Shown here: positions 54,390 to 64,000 of the stretch, piece by piece
Layout: each line of letters starts with the position of its first letter
Numbering within the stretch: position 1 is the stretch's first letter
The notes under the pieces: generated by a model
The model's input: the letters and a program-made list of their open reading frames with translations, nothing else
Told to the model about the DNA's origin: nothing
The model's database searches: none
Assembly: GCA_003194525.1 (NCBI GenBank)
Contig: NBIV01000112.1
Location: 62,001-126,000 of the forward strand
DNA from: Gracilariopsis chorda
Taxonomy: Eukaryota; Rhodophyta; Florideophyceae; Gracilariales; Gracilariaceae
Length of the DNA: 64,000 nt
Direction: 5' to 3'
Position numbers and translations under genes: made by a program

Positions 54390-55699
54390 GGTAGGGGCGA
54401 AGGAAAGGGGTCACACAAGCAGTCGTGGACGGTCGCGAGGATGCTGCGGTGTTTTTGACAGGATTCGAGAGCGGGATAATTATTAGGCAGTATCACACGG
54501 GTGAGTTGAGCGGTAAAGTAGTAAGGGCGAGGGCTGCATTCGTTATGCAGCTGGGAGAGAAAAGAGCGAAACGCACAAGTTGGGCGGCACAAATGACGTT
54601 GATGAAGAAAGTGCAGTTGGATTTCTGTCAGCATTTACGAGGCTGGTGACGGCGGTGAGAAATTAACGCGGATTGAAGAGAGAGGCATGGAGAGGGGTCT
54701 GAATTGGTAATATTAAGTCTCAGTACGGAGTGCAGTCGTTTTGCTTTTCCCGGAAGGACACGGCGCGAGGAATTCACGGTGATTTTGGTGTTGGTTGTGG
54801 TGTGGCGTAGCATGGTAAGCTAAATAAGCTGCGATAGCGCTTGTCTCTGACGGAGGGATTAAACAGACGAGTTGGTACAACGTAGCGCCTTTTGGGGAAG
54901 GCAGGGTGCGAAATGGCGTGAATGGAATGGCTCTACTGTGATTCCGTTTCAAATTTGTGCGGTGATGGTCGGGAAGAGTCAGATACAGCGCGGGAAGGCA
55001 GGATGTAAGTTGCCATCAAAGTGTTGAAGTCGGTGATGCATGCGCGAATGCATGTTGCTCCATCCCATCAGGTGAGAGGGAAAGCTGAGCACACCGGGCA
55101 AAGCTGGGTTTGACGCGCCCCCCGAAGATGGATCGGGGGAGGAAGCAAGGTCGGGTGGTAGATTTGGCGATGGATGACGGCGGGGACACAGATGATAAGC
55201 AGTGATGTGGTGGTTCGGTTCCATCGGTTGGAAAGGCAGCGCGGAGAGTCGTGAGCGGTTCGGGAAGAGCGGATGGGAACGCGGAGCAGCTGGCAGCACA
55301 CAGAAAGCAATCACTTGGGCAGAGCATTCAGGAAGATGGCGCGAAGAGCGTTTCGGTTCGTTTGCAGATGACGTGCGGCGCTTTGCTGGACCGGTGTCCA
55401 GTCCAATCGGGCGCCGCTCCAACGCACTGAGCATTCCGCGCACACGTGGCGCGTTTGCACTGGCGCGTGCACATGCCACACCCCTCCCCCAGTGCGCCGC
55501 GCCACACGCATACCGTCGCATTGCATCACGCGCTCTCAAAAACAACAGCACTGCCATTCTTCCACTGCTCGCCGCCACCGCATCACTCAGCATTAAACTT
55601 ACATCACCGATACCAAAGTCCAGTTAAAACCTACCCAATGCCCGCCACGCTTCCTTCCCCGTCCCCTTCAACTTCCCAAACCTTCCCAACAAAGCCCTC
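54390..55699. other. intergenic region between divergent genes
   Basis: 1.3 kb of GC-rich sequence shared by the PDXDC1-like (minus) and leucine-rich-repeat (plus) genes. Overlapping long open frames on both strands (54979-55593 minus, 55202-55627 plus) look like composition artefacts. No clear TATA box. Confidence 0.45.
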
Positions 55700-56437
55700 A
55701 TGAACTCTTCTTCCCCACCCACCACACTGCTTGACCTCCCCCTCGACGTGCGCTGCACAATCCTCCAGGCGCTCCCTCTCTCCGACGCAGTAAGCTTCTG
55801 CGAAGCCTTACCAAACCGTTATCACTCCCGTCTCCTTCGTCTTCGGATAGCACGCCTCCGTCACATACGCGACGCTTGGGTTCGCACTCCCCCCTCGCAA
55901 CGAGCTCTACGAGAACATCCTCATCTTCGCACTCCAACCCAACGAGCATCTCTCTCCCCTGCCAACTTCTCCCGTCTACGAGTACTCCACTGTAACACGC
56001 CCATCAGCAACATCTCCGCCATATCCGAGCTACGTCTCCTCCGTTTTCTAGATCTCTCCTTCTGTCGCTTACGAGCCGTCCCTCAACAGCTCCGGTATTG
56101 CACCCAGTTGCGTTTTCTCAACCTTTCACACAATAAGCTCACCGCTTTTCCAGACGTCGTCTTGCAGCTGCCCAGACTTGAGACGCTGCTGCTGCACTTC
56201 AACTCCATCCCGCATCTCCCGTCCGACTGGCGCAATGTGCCATATTTACATCGATTAGGTTTGCATGGCTGCGGCGTGCGTCGACCGCTACCCGACCAAC
56301 TGTGCCGCATCTTAGGAACCTATACAGAGCAAAGCACCACACGCTCTGCCAATTTGCGAGGTCATCGCCTCGACCATGCCACCATTCTCGCCTTGTTCAC
56401 GGCATTCCCCAACCTCTCAACTTCGCTCCTAGTATAG
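55700..56437 (+). CDS. small leucine-rich-repeat protein with F-box-like start
   Basis: This is a 245-residue protein. Residues about 10-38 (LLDLPLDVRCTILQALPLSD) resemble the first half of an F-box, which would bind Skp1 in a ubiquitin ligase; the match is partial. Residues about 105-200 hold four to five leucine-rich repeats of the LxxLxLSxNxLxxxP type (LRFLDLSFCRLRAVPQQL, LRFLNLSHNKLTAFPDVV, LETLLLHFNSIPHLPSDW). The region between is Arg-rich. It is convergent with the kinase gene, whose stop lies 108 bp away, and shares an upstream region with the PDXDC1-like gene. The partner or substrate is unknown. Confidence 0.65.
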   Translation: MNSSSPPTTLLDLPLDVRCTILQALPLSDAVSFCEALPNRYHSRLLRLRIARLRHIRDAWVRTPPSQRALREHPHLRTPTQRASLSPANFSRLRVLHCNTPISNISAISELRLLRFLDLSFCRLRAVPQQLRYCTQLRFLNLSHNKLTAFPDVVLQLPRLETLLLHFNSIPHLPSDWRNVPYLHRLGLHGCGVRRPLPDQLCRILGTYTEQSTTRSANLRGHRLDHATILALFTAFPNLSTSLLV

Positions 56438-56545
56438 CATTCCTACTATTGCACTAGATAAATCACTAAATACCCACACCATCTTAACAACAACAACATC
56501 AACAGCAGCAACAACTCATGCACGGCACATCAATGATCCACTCTT

Positions 56546-58069
56546 TTACACTCGCAACTCTCGCATCAACTCTGAGCAAGCCACAAAGTACGCGATTAGG
56601 TCCCCGTCTATTCTCTGCACATCCAGTTGGTACCCTGATGACGACTTGAACAATTGTAGACACAACCTCACCGGTCGTTCTTGTCCACCCCGGTCTACCA
56701 ACACTCGTATTTGAAAACTTTGTCTTGCAGGCGTCTTCCACCGCCATCCCAGAATATGAAGCGCTCGATACACTTCCATCAGTGCATCTGCTGGCGATCG
56801 CTGCACGCATCGGATACCCACATCCCATTCGCGCTCTCCAAAACTTGAATTCCCATGCCCCGTTCCATTTGGCATCGGCAAAAGCGGCGTCTGCATCTCC
56901 ATACTTGCGGTGTCCCCGCCACTCATGTGTTGGTTTCCTTGTCCGTTATCTGTCATCATCGTATTCGGTGGTGCCGAGCTGCCTCCGTTCATAACGTTGT
57001 GAATATGTTCGCTAAAGCCAATGAAGGAGGTTTGGTCTATGCTCTCGGTACTTATTCCCGGTGGCATAGGTGGCTCCAGCGTAGTGTCCAGGTTGTGCCG
57101 TGAGTCCTTAATGAGATGATAAGCCACTGTGTAGTGGTTTCTGCGACCTTTTCGCAAAGCCACAACCACCTTTTCACGTGGGTGCCCTGTCTTTCGCAAT
57201 GATTCCTGCAGCACGTCTTCGTCCACGTGCTCCAGATGTGAACCGACGCGCACCGGAACAACCAGATAACGAGGAAGATCCTGCAGAAACCACGGGTGTC
57301 TTCGAATCTCATCCATGTTGATGCGCTTGAGCGGATCTGTGACCAACATCTTCGAAATGAGATCCTTGCTGAGATCTGAAAGATAACTCGGCAAGATGTA
57401 CAACCCTCCCTTTATTTTGCGAAACAGATAGGGGATGCTTTCATCATCAAACGGTAATGTACCACAAAGCAGTGCGTATACGATTACACCACAACTCCAG
57501 ATGTCCACTTCAGGTCCCGCGTACAACTTGCCTGATATAACCTCTGGAGCTGCGTAGTTGGGACTGCCGCAACTGGTCTTGAGGAACCAGCCGTCCCTCA
57601 TGCAATTGCTGAGCCCAAAATCGGCGATCTTTACGTTGGCGTTCTCATCCAAAAGAAGGTTCTCGGGCTTGAGATCGCGGTGGGCGACCATGTGCTTGTG
57701 GCAATACTCGACGCCCGAGATGATTTGCTGGAAGAACCGACGTGCCTCCGATTCGGTCAAACGACCTCGTTCCACGATGTAGTCAAAGAGTTCGCCTCCG
57801 GAGGAAAACTCGGTGACGACGTACACATCAGTTGCAGTCTCAATAACCTCGTAAAGCCTAATAATGTGAGGATGCATGCATAGTTTAAGGATTTTGATCT
57901 CTCGCTTGAGCTTCTCTTCCATGCCCTGCTCGCGGATCTTGTGGCGGTTAAGAATCTTGACTGCAACCTTCTTGCCGGTGGGCTCATGCTCGGCTATCTT
58001 GACGCGGCTAAAGCTGCCGACTCCGAGGGTCTTCCCAAGCTTGTAGTCTCCTATGCGGACCTGAGCCAT
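56546..58069 (-). CDS. SNF1: SNF1/SnRK1/AMPK-alpha protein kinase
   Basis: This 507-residue Ser/Thr kinase is the catalytic subunit of the energy-sensing SNF1 complex, which normally pairs with beta and gamma subunits. Kinase domain (about 8-260): glycine loop LGVGSFSRV, Lys38, catalytic HRD (130-132), DFG (150-152) and activation loop LKTSCGSPNYAAPE with Thr165 as the LKB1/SnAK-type target. A UBA-like autoinhibitory domain follows (about 287-322, ESLRKTGHPREKVVVALRKG) and a C-terminal KA1/regulatory domain (about 404-507) preceded by WDVGIRC. Length and order match plant SnRK1 and yeast SNF1. The start ATG at 58069 sits directly before the kinase domain. No intron. It is convergent with the leucine-rich-repeat gene. 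Confidence 0.92.
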   Translation of the reverse strand: MAQVRIGDYKLGKTLGVGSFSRVKIAEHEPTGKKVAVKILNRHKIREQGMEEKLKREIKILKLCMHPHIIRLYEVIETATDVYVVTEFSSGGELFDYIVERGRLTESEARRFFQQIISGVEYCHKHMVAHRDLKPENLLLDENANVKIADFGLSNCMRDGWFLKTSCGSPNYAAPEVISGKLYAGPEVDIWSCGVIVYALLCGTLPFDDESIPYLFRKIKGGLYILPSYLSDLSKDLISKMLVTDPLKRINMDEIRRHPWFLQDLPRYLVVPVRVGSHLEHVDEDVLQESLRKTGHPREKVVVALRKGRRNHYTVAYHLIKDSRHNLDTTLEPPMPPGISTESIDQTSFIGFSEHIHNVMNGGSSAPPNTMMTDNGQGNQHMSGGDTASMEMQTPLLPMPNGTGHGNSSFGEREWDVGIRCVQRSPADALMEVYRALHILGWRWKTPARQSFQIRVLVDRGGQERPVRLCLQLFKSSSGYQLDVQRIDGDLIAYFVACSELMRELRV

Positions 58070-58800
58070 GTCGGGAGCGCACGCCGACCAGGGGAGGGCC
58101 GAGGCGGCTCGAGTCGATCAAGCGGGCATAAGCGGCAGCGAACGCGAGGCGGGGCGGAACGTGGGGAACGGAGAGAAGCGGAAGGCGAAGAATAGGGGCA
58201 GCGAGAAGTGGTGGGTGAGGGATTGAGAAGGGGCGGGAAGGGAGTTCGTAGAAGGGTGGCGAAGTCACGGGGGCGGGTGGGGCACGGAGGAAAACGAGCA
58301 CGGAGGCGGATGGCATGTGCGCCGATTTTGCACAAGTACCCTTGGTGGGTTGCGGCGTGTTGATGCTGTGTGCGCCTTCTGTGCAGCGCGAGATGCTGTT
58401 TTAAGTGTTACCGTGGACAAGCTGTCGTATAGACGCACGCTGATTGGGCGTGCCCTTGGTTGGAATCTGAGTTTTGTCTTTTGGCAGCTTTTCGCTTGCG
58501 TGTTGCGGTTTTCCTCTACCCTTGTAGATACTGGCCGTGGTCAATACGCCTTGCCGCGTTTTGAGACTTTCTTCGCGTGCAGGAGCTCCCTAGCCGGTAG
58601 TCGCAACGCTTTTCCTCGCGTCTTTGCCTCCGTGGACGCATCATCTTTGCGGGTCAGGCGTTGTCCTTAGACTTACCACGTCACCATGGCGTTCCGGCTC
58701 TTATGCTCATTTGCGAACCCCATCTGCTTCGCCAACGTCAAGGCAAAACGTCAACCGCTTTCGCCGTGCTCATACATATATATATATACATAGAAGCAAA
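58070..58800. other. 5' region of the kinase gene
   Basis: No gene is recognised; a 117-codon plus-strand open frame (58317-58670) has no motif. TATATATATATA lies at about 58778-58790. Confidence 0.4.
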
Positions 58801-58884
58801 ATGTACAAAGCCATCCGGTACGCTGCGCTCCGCCCCAACGTCGCATCTTCTTTCGCTTGCACCACCAGATTTGCATCTCACTGA
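58801..58884 (+). CDS. 27-codon ORF, mitochondrial-presequence-like
   Basis: The ATG follows a TATATATATA run by about 15 bases. The peptide (MYKAIRYAALRPNVASSF, ending RFASH) is Arg-containing, Ser/Ala-rich and lacks acidic residues, like a mitochondrial targeting peptide. It stops at once, and I found no convincing splice to a downstream exon. It may be a first exon or chance. Confidence 0.2.
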   Translation: MYKAIRYAALRPNVASSFACTTRFASH

Positions 58885-59533
58885 GCAGACGCCGCGCACT
58901 CATGAGATTGAGTCACTGCCACCTGTCTCACGCGACCGACAAAGGCACACATCAATAATATGGTATCGAGACCTGTCACTTCGGTGCCTGAACTGCTTGC
59001 AATGAACGCAATGGGACCGGCTCTTCTCACCTACGAAACAAGGGTCTTTATTGCATCGGGTGTGTACGTTCCGTTCCCCGGTTTACATGTACAAAAATTA
59101 CCGAGCCCTATGATTTGCGAAACTATTCCACGTCAATCGCATCCTTCACCCCTATTCGCCTGTCGCTAATCATATTCGCAATATCCGTTTACTCGAAAGT
59201 ACGCGCAAGATCTACAAGCTGTACAGGTCTCAGAGAGCCAGTGCCCATTGCCAGGAGCTTGGTGCTAGAAATACTATGTTACACACCGCCCTCCATCCAC
59301 ACAGCTCATCGCAACTTCGCATCACCTCCGCCCATCGCCATGCTCTTGTCCTTTTCCATGTCGACGAACACCGGCAGCTGTAAAGAAAGAACACGACACT
59401 TCCAAACAAGTTTTTCAGTTCATGGTAGTAATAAACCACCATTTGTTTTTGATATGACACACTAAATGCGTACACGGAACAGCGTTAACCGTTCATAAGA
59501 GCGTCGAAGAGTAAACTTTTGCCAACCGATACA
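58885..59533. other. no gene recognised
   Basis: About 650 bases upstream of the H4 stop codon. Short overlapping open frames only; the H4 transcript 3' end lies here. Confidence 0.4.
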
Positions 59534-61037
<1,504 letters not shown>

Positions 61038-61085
61038 GCATAATTTGACTCTCCTACCACTTCTTGTTTGAAGCTCAAATCAAAA

Positions 61086-61103
61086 GGTGTATTTTTACAC
61101 CTA
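61086..61103 (+). terminator. stem-loop after H3, histone 3'-end candidate
   Basis: AGGTGTA-TTTT-TACACCT forms a 7-bp stem with a 4-base loop, 48 bases after the H3 stop codon. Size and position fit the stem-loop of replication-dependent histone mRNAs, but the stem sequence differs from the animal consensus. Confidence 0.5.
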
Positions 61104-61452
61104 GAGTTGAAGGTACTTGTCAGTGGCCTTTTCTTTTTACTTGGTAAGCTGGGTATCTCATGGTCTCGCTTGGCTTGGGTTCCTTGAAGAAGTGGATTAT
61201 TTTTCTCCAAGGTTCGAAGCTTTCACCCATATCAAAGTGGGTGAGTTCTAAATCACTTGTCCATGGTGTATTTAGGGGACCCGTGTTCATATGTCTCGAT
61301 GTGGCTGCCTTATATTCCGCGCTCCTTTAACTACGCTGCGATTACCAGACAAAGTGGTGTAGTATCATAGATGCCATCTTTCTATCCTCCGCGACAATGA
61401 TGTCCCTGGCACTTAATGACAACTTTCTTATAACCCTCCTGCCTCCCCTGCG
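61104..61452. other. convergent intergenic region
   Basis: Sequence between the convergent H3 and TRM5 genes, with no feature beyond the H3 hairpin. Confidence 0.5.
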
Positions 61453-63009
61453 TCATCCAGCTCTAGCTTTCTTTTGTAAAGGTTCTTCTTGTTCTTGATT
61501 ATGGAATGCGATTTCTTCTGGAACTCGGACTGTTACGCATACTTGACGCTTCCTCGGAGCCACGTCGCGAACATCTCTCACGTCTATGCACGCGTCGGGT
61601 AAAAGTATGTCTGCATCTTCCCTGTCCCCACACAAAGCCACTCTAGCCCGTTTTCTTGCGCTTCCCATGTCCTCTTCATCTCTGACAAAACAGTAACAAT
61701 GGATTATAGGCATGGGTGGCCGTTCACCACACCAGTCGGCGTACAGTCCTCGAAAGACGTCGAGAAACTCTGGCGCGCCAGCCGGGAAATTCATAAGTAC
61801 CCTGGTAATCGGTACTTGCTCCTTCTTTACTAGTCGTGTTAGAAAAGTCCTTGAGCAGGAGCAAGAAGTATGTATAGAGCGTTCGTCGAGCTTGTTTATC
61901 TTAACATTCTCCCTCAAATACACCACTGAGGAAGGATTGAGGTCATTTGCATATACCGCCTTGCATTTCTTCTGTTTCGCGGCCGGAATTGTGAAGGGCC
62001 CGATGCCGCAAAAAGCATCTGCTAGAACGTCATCTTCTTTCAAACTGTTTATGATCTTTCTGTGCTCCGTTTCAAGCCTCGAGTTCCAGTATACTTTAGA
62101 AAAGTCCATCTTAAATGTGCATCCATTCTCCTTCACTGAGGTAATCAAGTTGTCTTCACCTGCAAGAACTTCCATAGCAAACGTGCGATACGGACCGCCG
62201 GTGTTTTCAAGCTTGTTGACGATTGTCTTCACTCTCGGACCAAGCTTGTCCAACATGACTTGGCCGATGAGCTGCTTAAACGGGGCTTGTTCATCTCTTA
62301 GATTTAGGTGTGCGATATGGCCAATTGACTCAAAAGAGGAGGGAATAGTGACGTTGTCGGGCATTATCTCTTTCAGAACGCTCTCAGCGGACCAGTTCGC
62401 ATAATCGACCTGCACTTGCTTGGTGAATACATCATCCGGCTTTACCTGTTTCAAGAATGACTGAACGGGAGATGGTATTTTCTCAGGGAGCTTGGACTCA
62501 CGCAAAGTTTTTGCAACTTTTTCCTTCGTAGCATCAATCAATGATTCGTCAGTGTTCCCCCTTGGAGAATTGGCATGTTTGAAGTGTGGATGCTCAGAAA
62601 AATACTTAAGTAAGAGAAGTATGGTAGGTACAGCGGCGTCATGGTTATCATCTTGCGAGAGTTTGACAACTGAGAGGATTCGATTCAAGTTAAGGGTGTG
62701 GTTCTTGATTGCTTTTCTAGTACCATGACAGAGCTTTGCCGGTACCCGGAGAGCATATACGCTCCACTTCTCTGAGAACGAGGCACGATCTAGGGCAGCT
62801 GCAGTCTTTTCGGCGGGCGTGGTGTTATCGACAGCCGGTACCATCGCGGAGAAGATTTTTTGCTTTGGAAGAAATGCTCTGAACAATGTCTTAACGAATG
62901 CAGAGGCCATCACAGATGCATGTTGTTCTTCAAAATTTGAATCGAGGGTTCGCGGGGTGCAAGTGCTACTGTGCGGCGGCGAAGCAATCGATAAGTATCT
63001 CTTTGTCAC
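61453..63009 (-). CDS. TRM5: tRNA (guanine37-N1)-methyltransferase
   Basis: This 518-residue enzyme methylates G37 next to the anticodon using S-adenosylmethionine, preventing frameshifts. Motifs in order: FESIGHIAHLNLR (about 216-228), VYWNSRLETEH (286-296), the SAM-binding loop ADAFCGIGPFTIPAA (about 310-324), the acidic/ribose strand ANDLNPSS (334-341) and MNFPAGAPEFLD (386-397), where most relatives have NLPA. About 60 residues precede the conserved region and are Ser/Thr/Arg-rich, so a mitochondrial form from the first ATG and a cytosolic form from Met34 (62910) or Met56 are possible, as known for yeast Trm5. The C-terminus ends in a basic KKARAG. It is divergent from ALG3. Confidence 0.9.
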   Translation of the reverse strand: MTKRYLSIASPPHSSTCTPRTLDSNFEEQHASVMASAFVKTLFRAFLPKQKIFSAMVPAVDNTTPAEKTAAALDRASFSEKWSVYALRVPAKLCHGTRKAIKNHTLNLNRILSVVKLSQDDNHDAAVPTILLLLKYFSEHPHFKHANSPRGNTDESLIDATKEKVAKTLRESKLPEKIPSPVQSFLKQVKPDDVFTKQVQVDYANWSAESVLKEIMPDNVTIPSSFESIGHIAHLNLRDEQAPFKQLIGQVMLDKLGPRVKTIVNKLENTGGPYRTFAMEVLAGEDNLITSVKENGCTFKMDFSKVYWNSRLETEHRKIINSLKEDDVLADAFCGIGPFTIPAAKQKKCKAVYANDLNPSSVVYLRENVKINKLDERSIHTSCSCSRTFLTRLVKKEQVPITRVLMNFPAGAPEFLDVFRGLYADWCGERPPMPIIHCYCFVRDEEDMGSARKRARVALCGDREDADILLPDACIDVRDVRDVAPRKRQVCVTVRVPEEIAFHNQEQEEPLQKKARAG

Positions 63010-63628
63010 GGGCGCCGGGGTGGGAGTATGGAGTTCGTGGTTTTGGTCTTCTTTCCTTGTTATATCAGAAGTAACGAGGAAGATGTGAAATTGCTCGAGT
63101 CTTTGAGCTTGAAGGAAGATTCATGCGCGGAGGTAGGCCGCACACGCGCGCTGCACGGCGTTGGACCGGAACGCAGTGCTCGGTGGATTGCTGTTGCGCG
63201 TCAAGGTTGGCGAGTCCCGGCTCTGTTCTGGTTCTCACAGATCAACGATGGTTGACGTGTTAGTGTACAAGGGTAGCACACAGAATAGATATGTGGATCA
63301 CGGCTCAACACTTCGGATCAAAAATATACAGTTACTGATGGCACCGATGTCATCATTGCAGGTCCTCACCAGCACAGCAAAGCCCATCTTGTCACGACAT
63401 TCGCCTGAGAAGCAAGAAGCGCACAGCCGCCCGCAGCGACATTTTGCCTCCAGCTTCTCATTCATTTTTCGCATCGAAGATCGCCAACCCTCCGCGTTCC
63501 TCTCCCCTACTACATGCATCGCGTCTACCCAAGGACTGATCCTTGCAAGGTCTACGTTCGCACCGCTATTCAGGGCCTAGCAATACAGACGTAGGCTCCC
63601 CCCGCTGAGATCATTCCCACTGTACTAA
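63010..63628. promoter_or_regulatory. shared upstream region of TRM5 and ALG3
   Basis: 619 bp between the two divergent start codons. No TATA box is evident. A 139-codon plus-strand open frame (63161-63580) has no recognised motif and is probably chance. Confidence 0.4.
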
Positions 63629-64000
63629 ATGCAGCGACCCTACTCTTCGAAGCTGTCGAACTTTGCGGACAGCCTTGATGAATTGCTGAGAAAGCGCTTC
63701 TTTCTTATATCCACTCTTCTTGTCGCGTTGAATCTTTCCGGATGCATTCTTGTCATTAGCAGAGTGCCATACACAGAAGTCGACTGGGTTGCGTACATGG
63801 AGGAAGTCGCTGGCGTCGTGGAGTATGGCGAGCTTGATTACAAGCAACTTCGAGGCGGAACGGGACCGTTGGTCTACCCTGCGGGCTTTGTTTACTTTTT
63901 CTCCTTGTTGTACAAACTGACTGACCACGGTAACAATATCTTCTTGGCGCAGTACATCTTCGCAGTGTTTCATTCTGTCACGCTCGCGTTGGTTCTATGT
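63629..64000 (+). CDS. ALG3: ALG3 mannosyltransferase, 5' part
   Basis: Dolichyl-P-Man:Man5GlcNAc2-PP-dolichol alpha-1,3-mannosyltransferase is an ER membrane enzyme of N-glycan assembly. The ATG at 63629 opens 124 codons without a stop to the window edge. A first membrane span (about residues 24-45, [20 protein letters not shown]) is followed by the lumenal loop [17 protein letters not shown], and [20 protein letters not shown], both hallmarks of ALG3. The rest (normally about 400 residues) lies outside the window. No intron in this part. Confidence 0.9.
   Translation, partial: MQRPYSSKLSNFADSLDELLRKRFFLISTLLVALNLSGCILVISRVPYTEVDWVAYMEEVAGVVEYGELDYKQLRGGTGPLVYPAGFVYFFSLLYKLTDHGNNIFLAQYIFAVFHSVTLALVLC

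Noticed and set aside
54979..55593. 204-codon minus-strand open frame between the PDXDC1-like and leucine-rich-repeat genes
   Set aside because: Arg/Ser/Pro-rich composition typical of antisense GC-rich sequence, overlapped by open frames on the other strand, and no domain.
55202..55627. 141-codon plus-strand open frame upstream of the leucine-rich-repeat gene
   Set aside because: No motif, overlaps the opposite open frame; long frames are expected in GC-rich promoter DNA.
58317..58670. 117-codon open frame upstream of the kinase gene
   Set aside because: Cys/Arg-rich with no recognisable motif or clear start context.
63161..63580. 139-codon plus-strand ORF upstream of ALG3
   Set aside because: No domain and lies wholly in the shared TRM5/ALG3 upstream region.

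Overview
This is a eukaryotic nuclear window with a sharp two-part layout: a transposon-rich block (about 1-46.6 kb) and a compact gene island (about 47.3-64 kb). The host genes have few or no introns (one 44-bp intron seen), very short intergenic spaces, a divergent H4/H3 histone pair, an SNF1/SnRK1-type kinase, TRM5 and ALG3. The transposons include chromodomain Ty3/gypsy elements, piggyBac, PIF/Harbinger, Tc1/mariner and a non-LTR relic. Gene-dense islands of intron-poor genes between gypsy-rich tracts suggest a multicellular red alga (florideophyte, Chondrus-like). This is an inference from style and gene content, not a proven assignment.

Transposon block. Element E1 (plus strand, cut by the window start) is a chromodomain gypsy element whose pol is broken by one missing base. 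An antisense 142-codon coiled-coil ORF lies beyond its pol. E1 appears to have truncated the 3' end of E2 (minus strand), a gypsy element whose gag, protease and pol share one reading frame interrupted by just two stop codons. E2 starts with a very long LTR (copy A, 2.35 kb). Two related long repeats lie elsewhere: copy C (21.2-22.3 kb) and copy B (41.7-44.4 kb). All three begin TGCC, end in CA, and stop matching one another exactly where E2's internal region begins. Copies A and B carry back-to-back TATA boxes and an ORF read away from the element, recognisable as the same protein family in both. A third gypsy element, E3 (about 31-40 kb, plus), is heavily decayed and holds an 813-bp solo LTR of another family between gag and protease. 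A near-identical inverted copy of that solo LTR lies at 19.9-20.8 kb. Between these are a decayed DDE-transposase-like element with a YqaJ-like nuclease segment and a Cys/His finger (14.2-17.4 kb), a piggyBac relic (18.2-19.8 kb), a non-LTR RT tail (26.6-27.2 kb), a Harbinger relic (29.2-30.8 kb), a Myb/SANT-like relic (40.2-41.1 kb) and a Tc1/mariner relic with long inverted repeats (45.3-46.6 kb). One intact-looking host gene, a GNAT acetyltransferase, sits among them just downstream of LTR copy C.

Gene island. In order: a secreted PhoA-type alkaline phosphatase (+); a PDXDC1-like protein (-) with one intron; a small leucine-rich-repeat protein (+); an SnRK1/AMPK-alpha kinase (-); histone H4 (-) and H3 (+), sharing a 781-bp promoter region with CCAAT boxes; tRNA m1G37 methyltransferase TRM5 (-); and the start of ALG3 (+), the ER mannosyltransferase, running off the window. 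The genes look like unrelated housekeeping functions packed in divergent and convergent pairs, not a pathway cluster.
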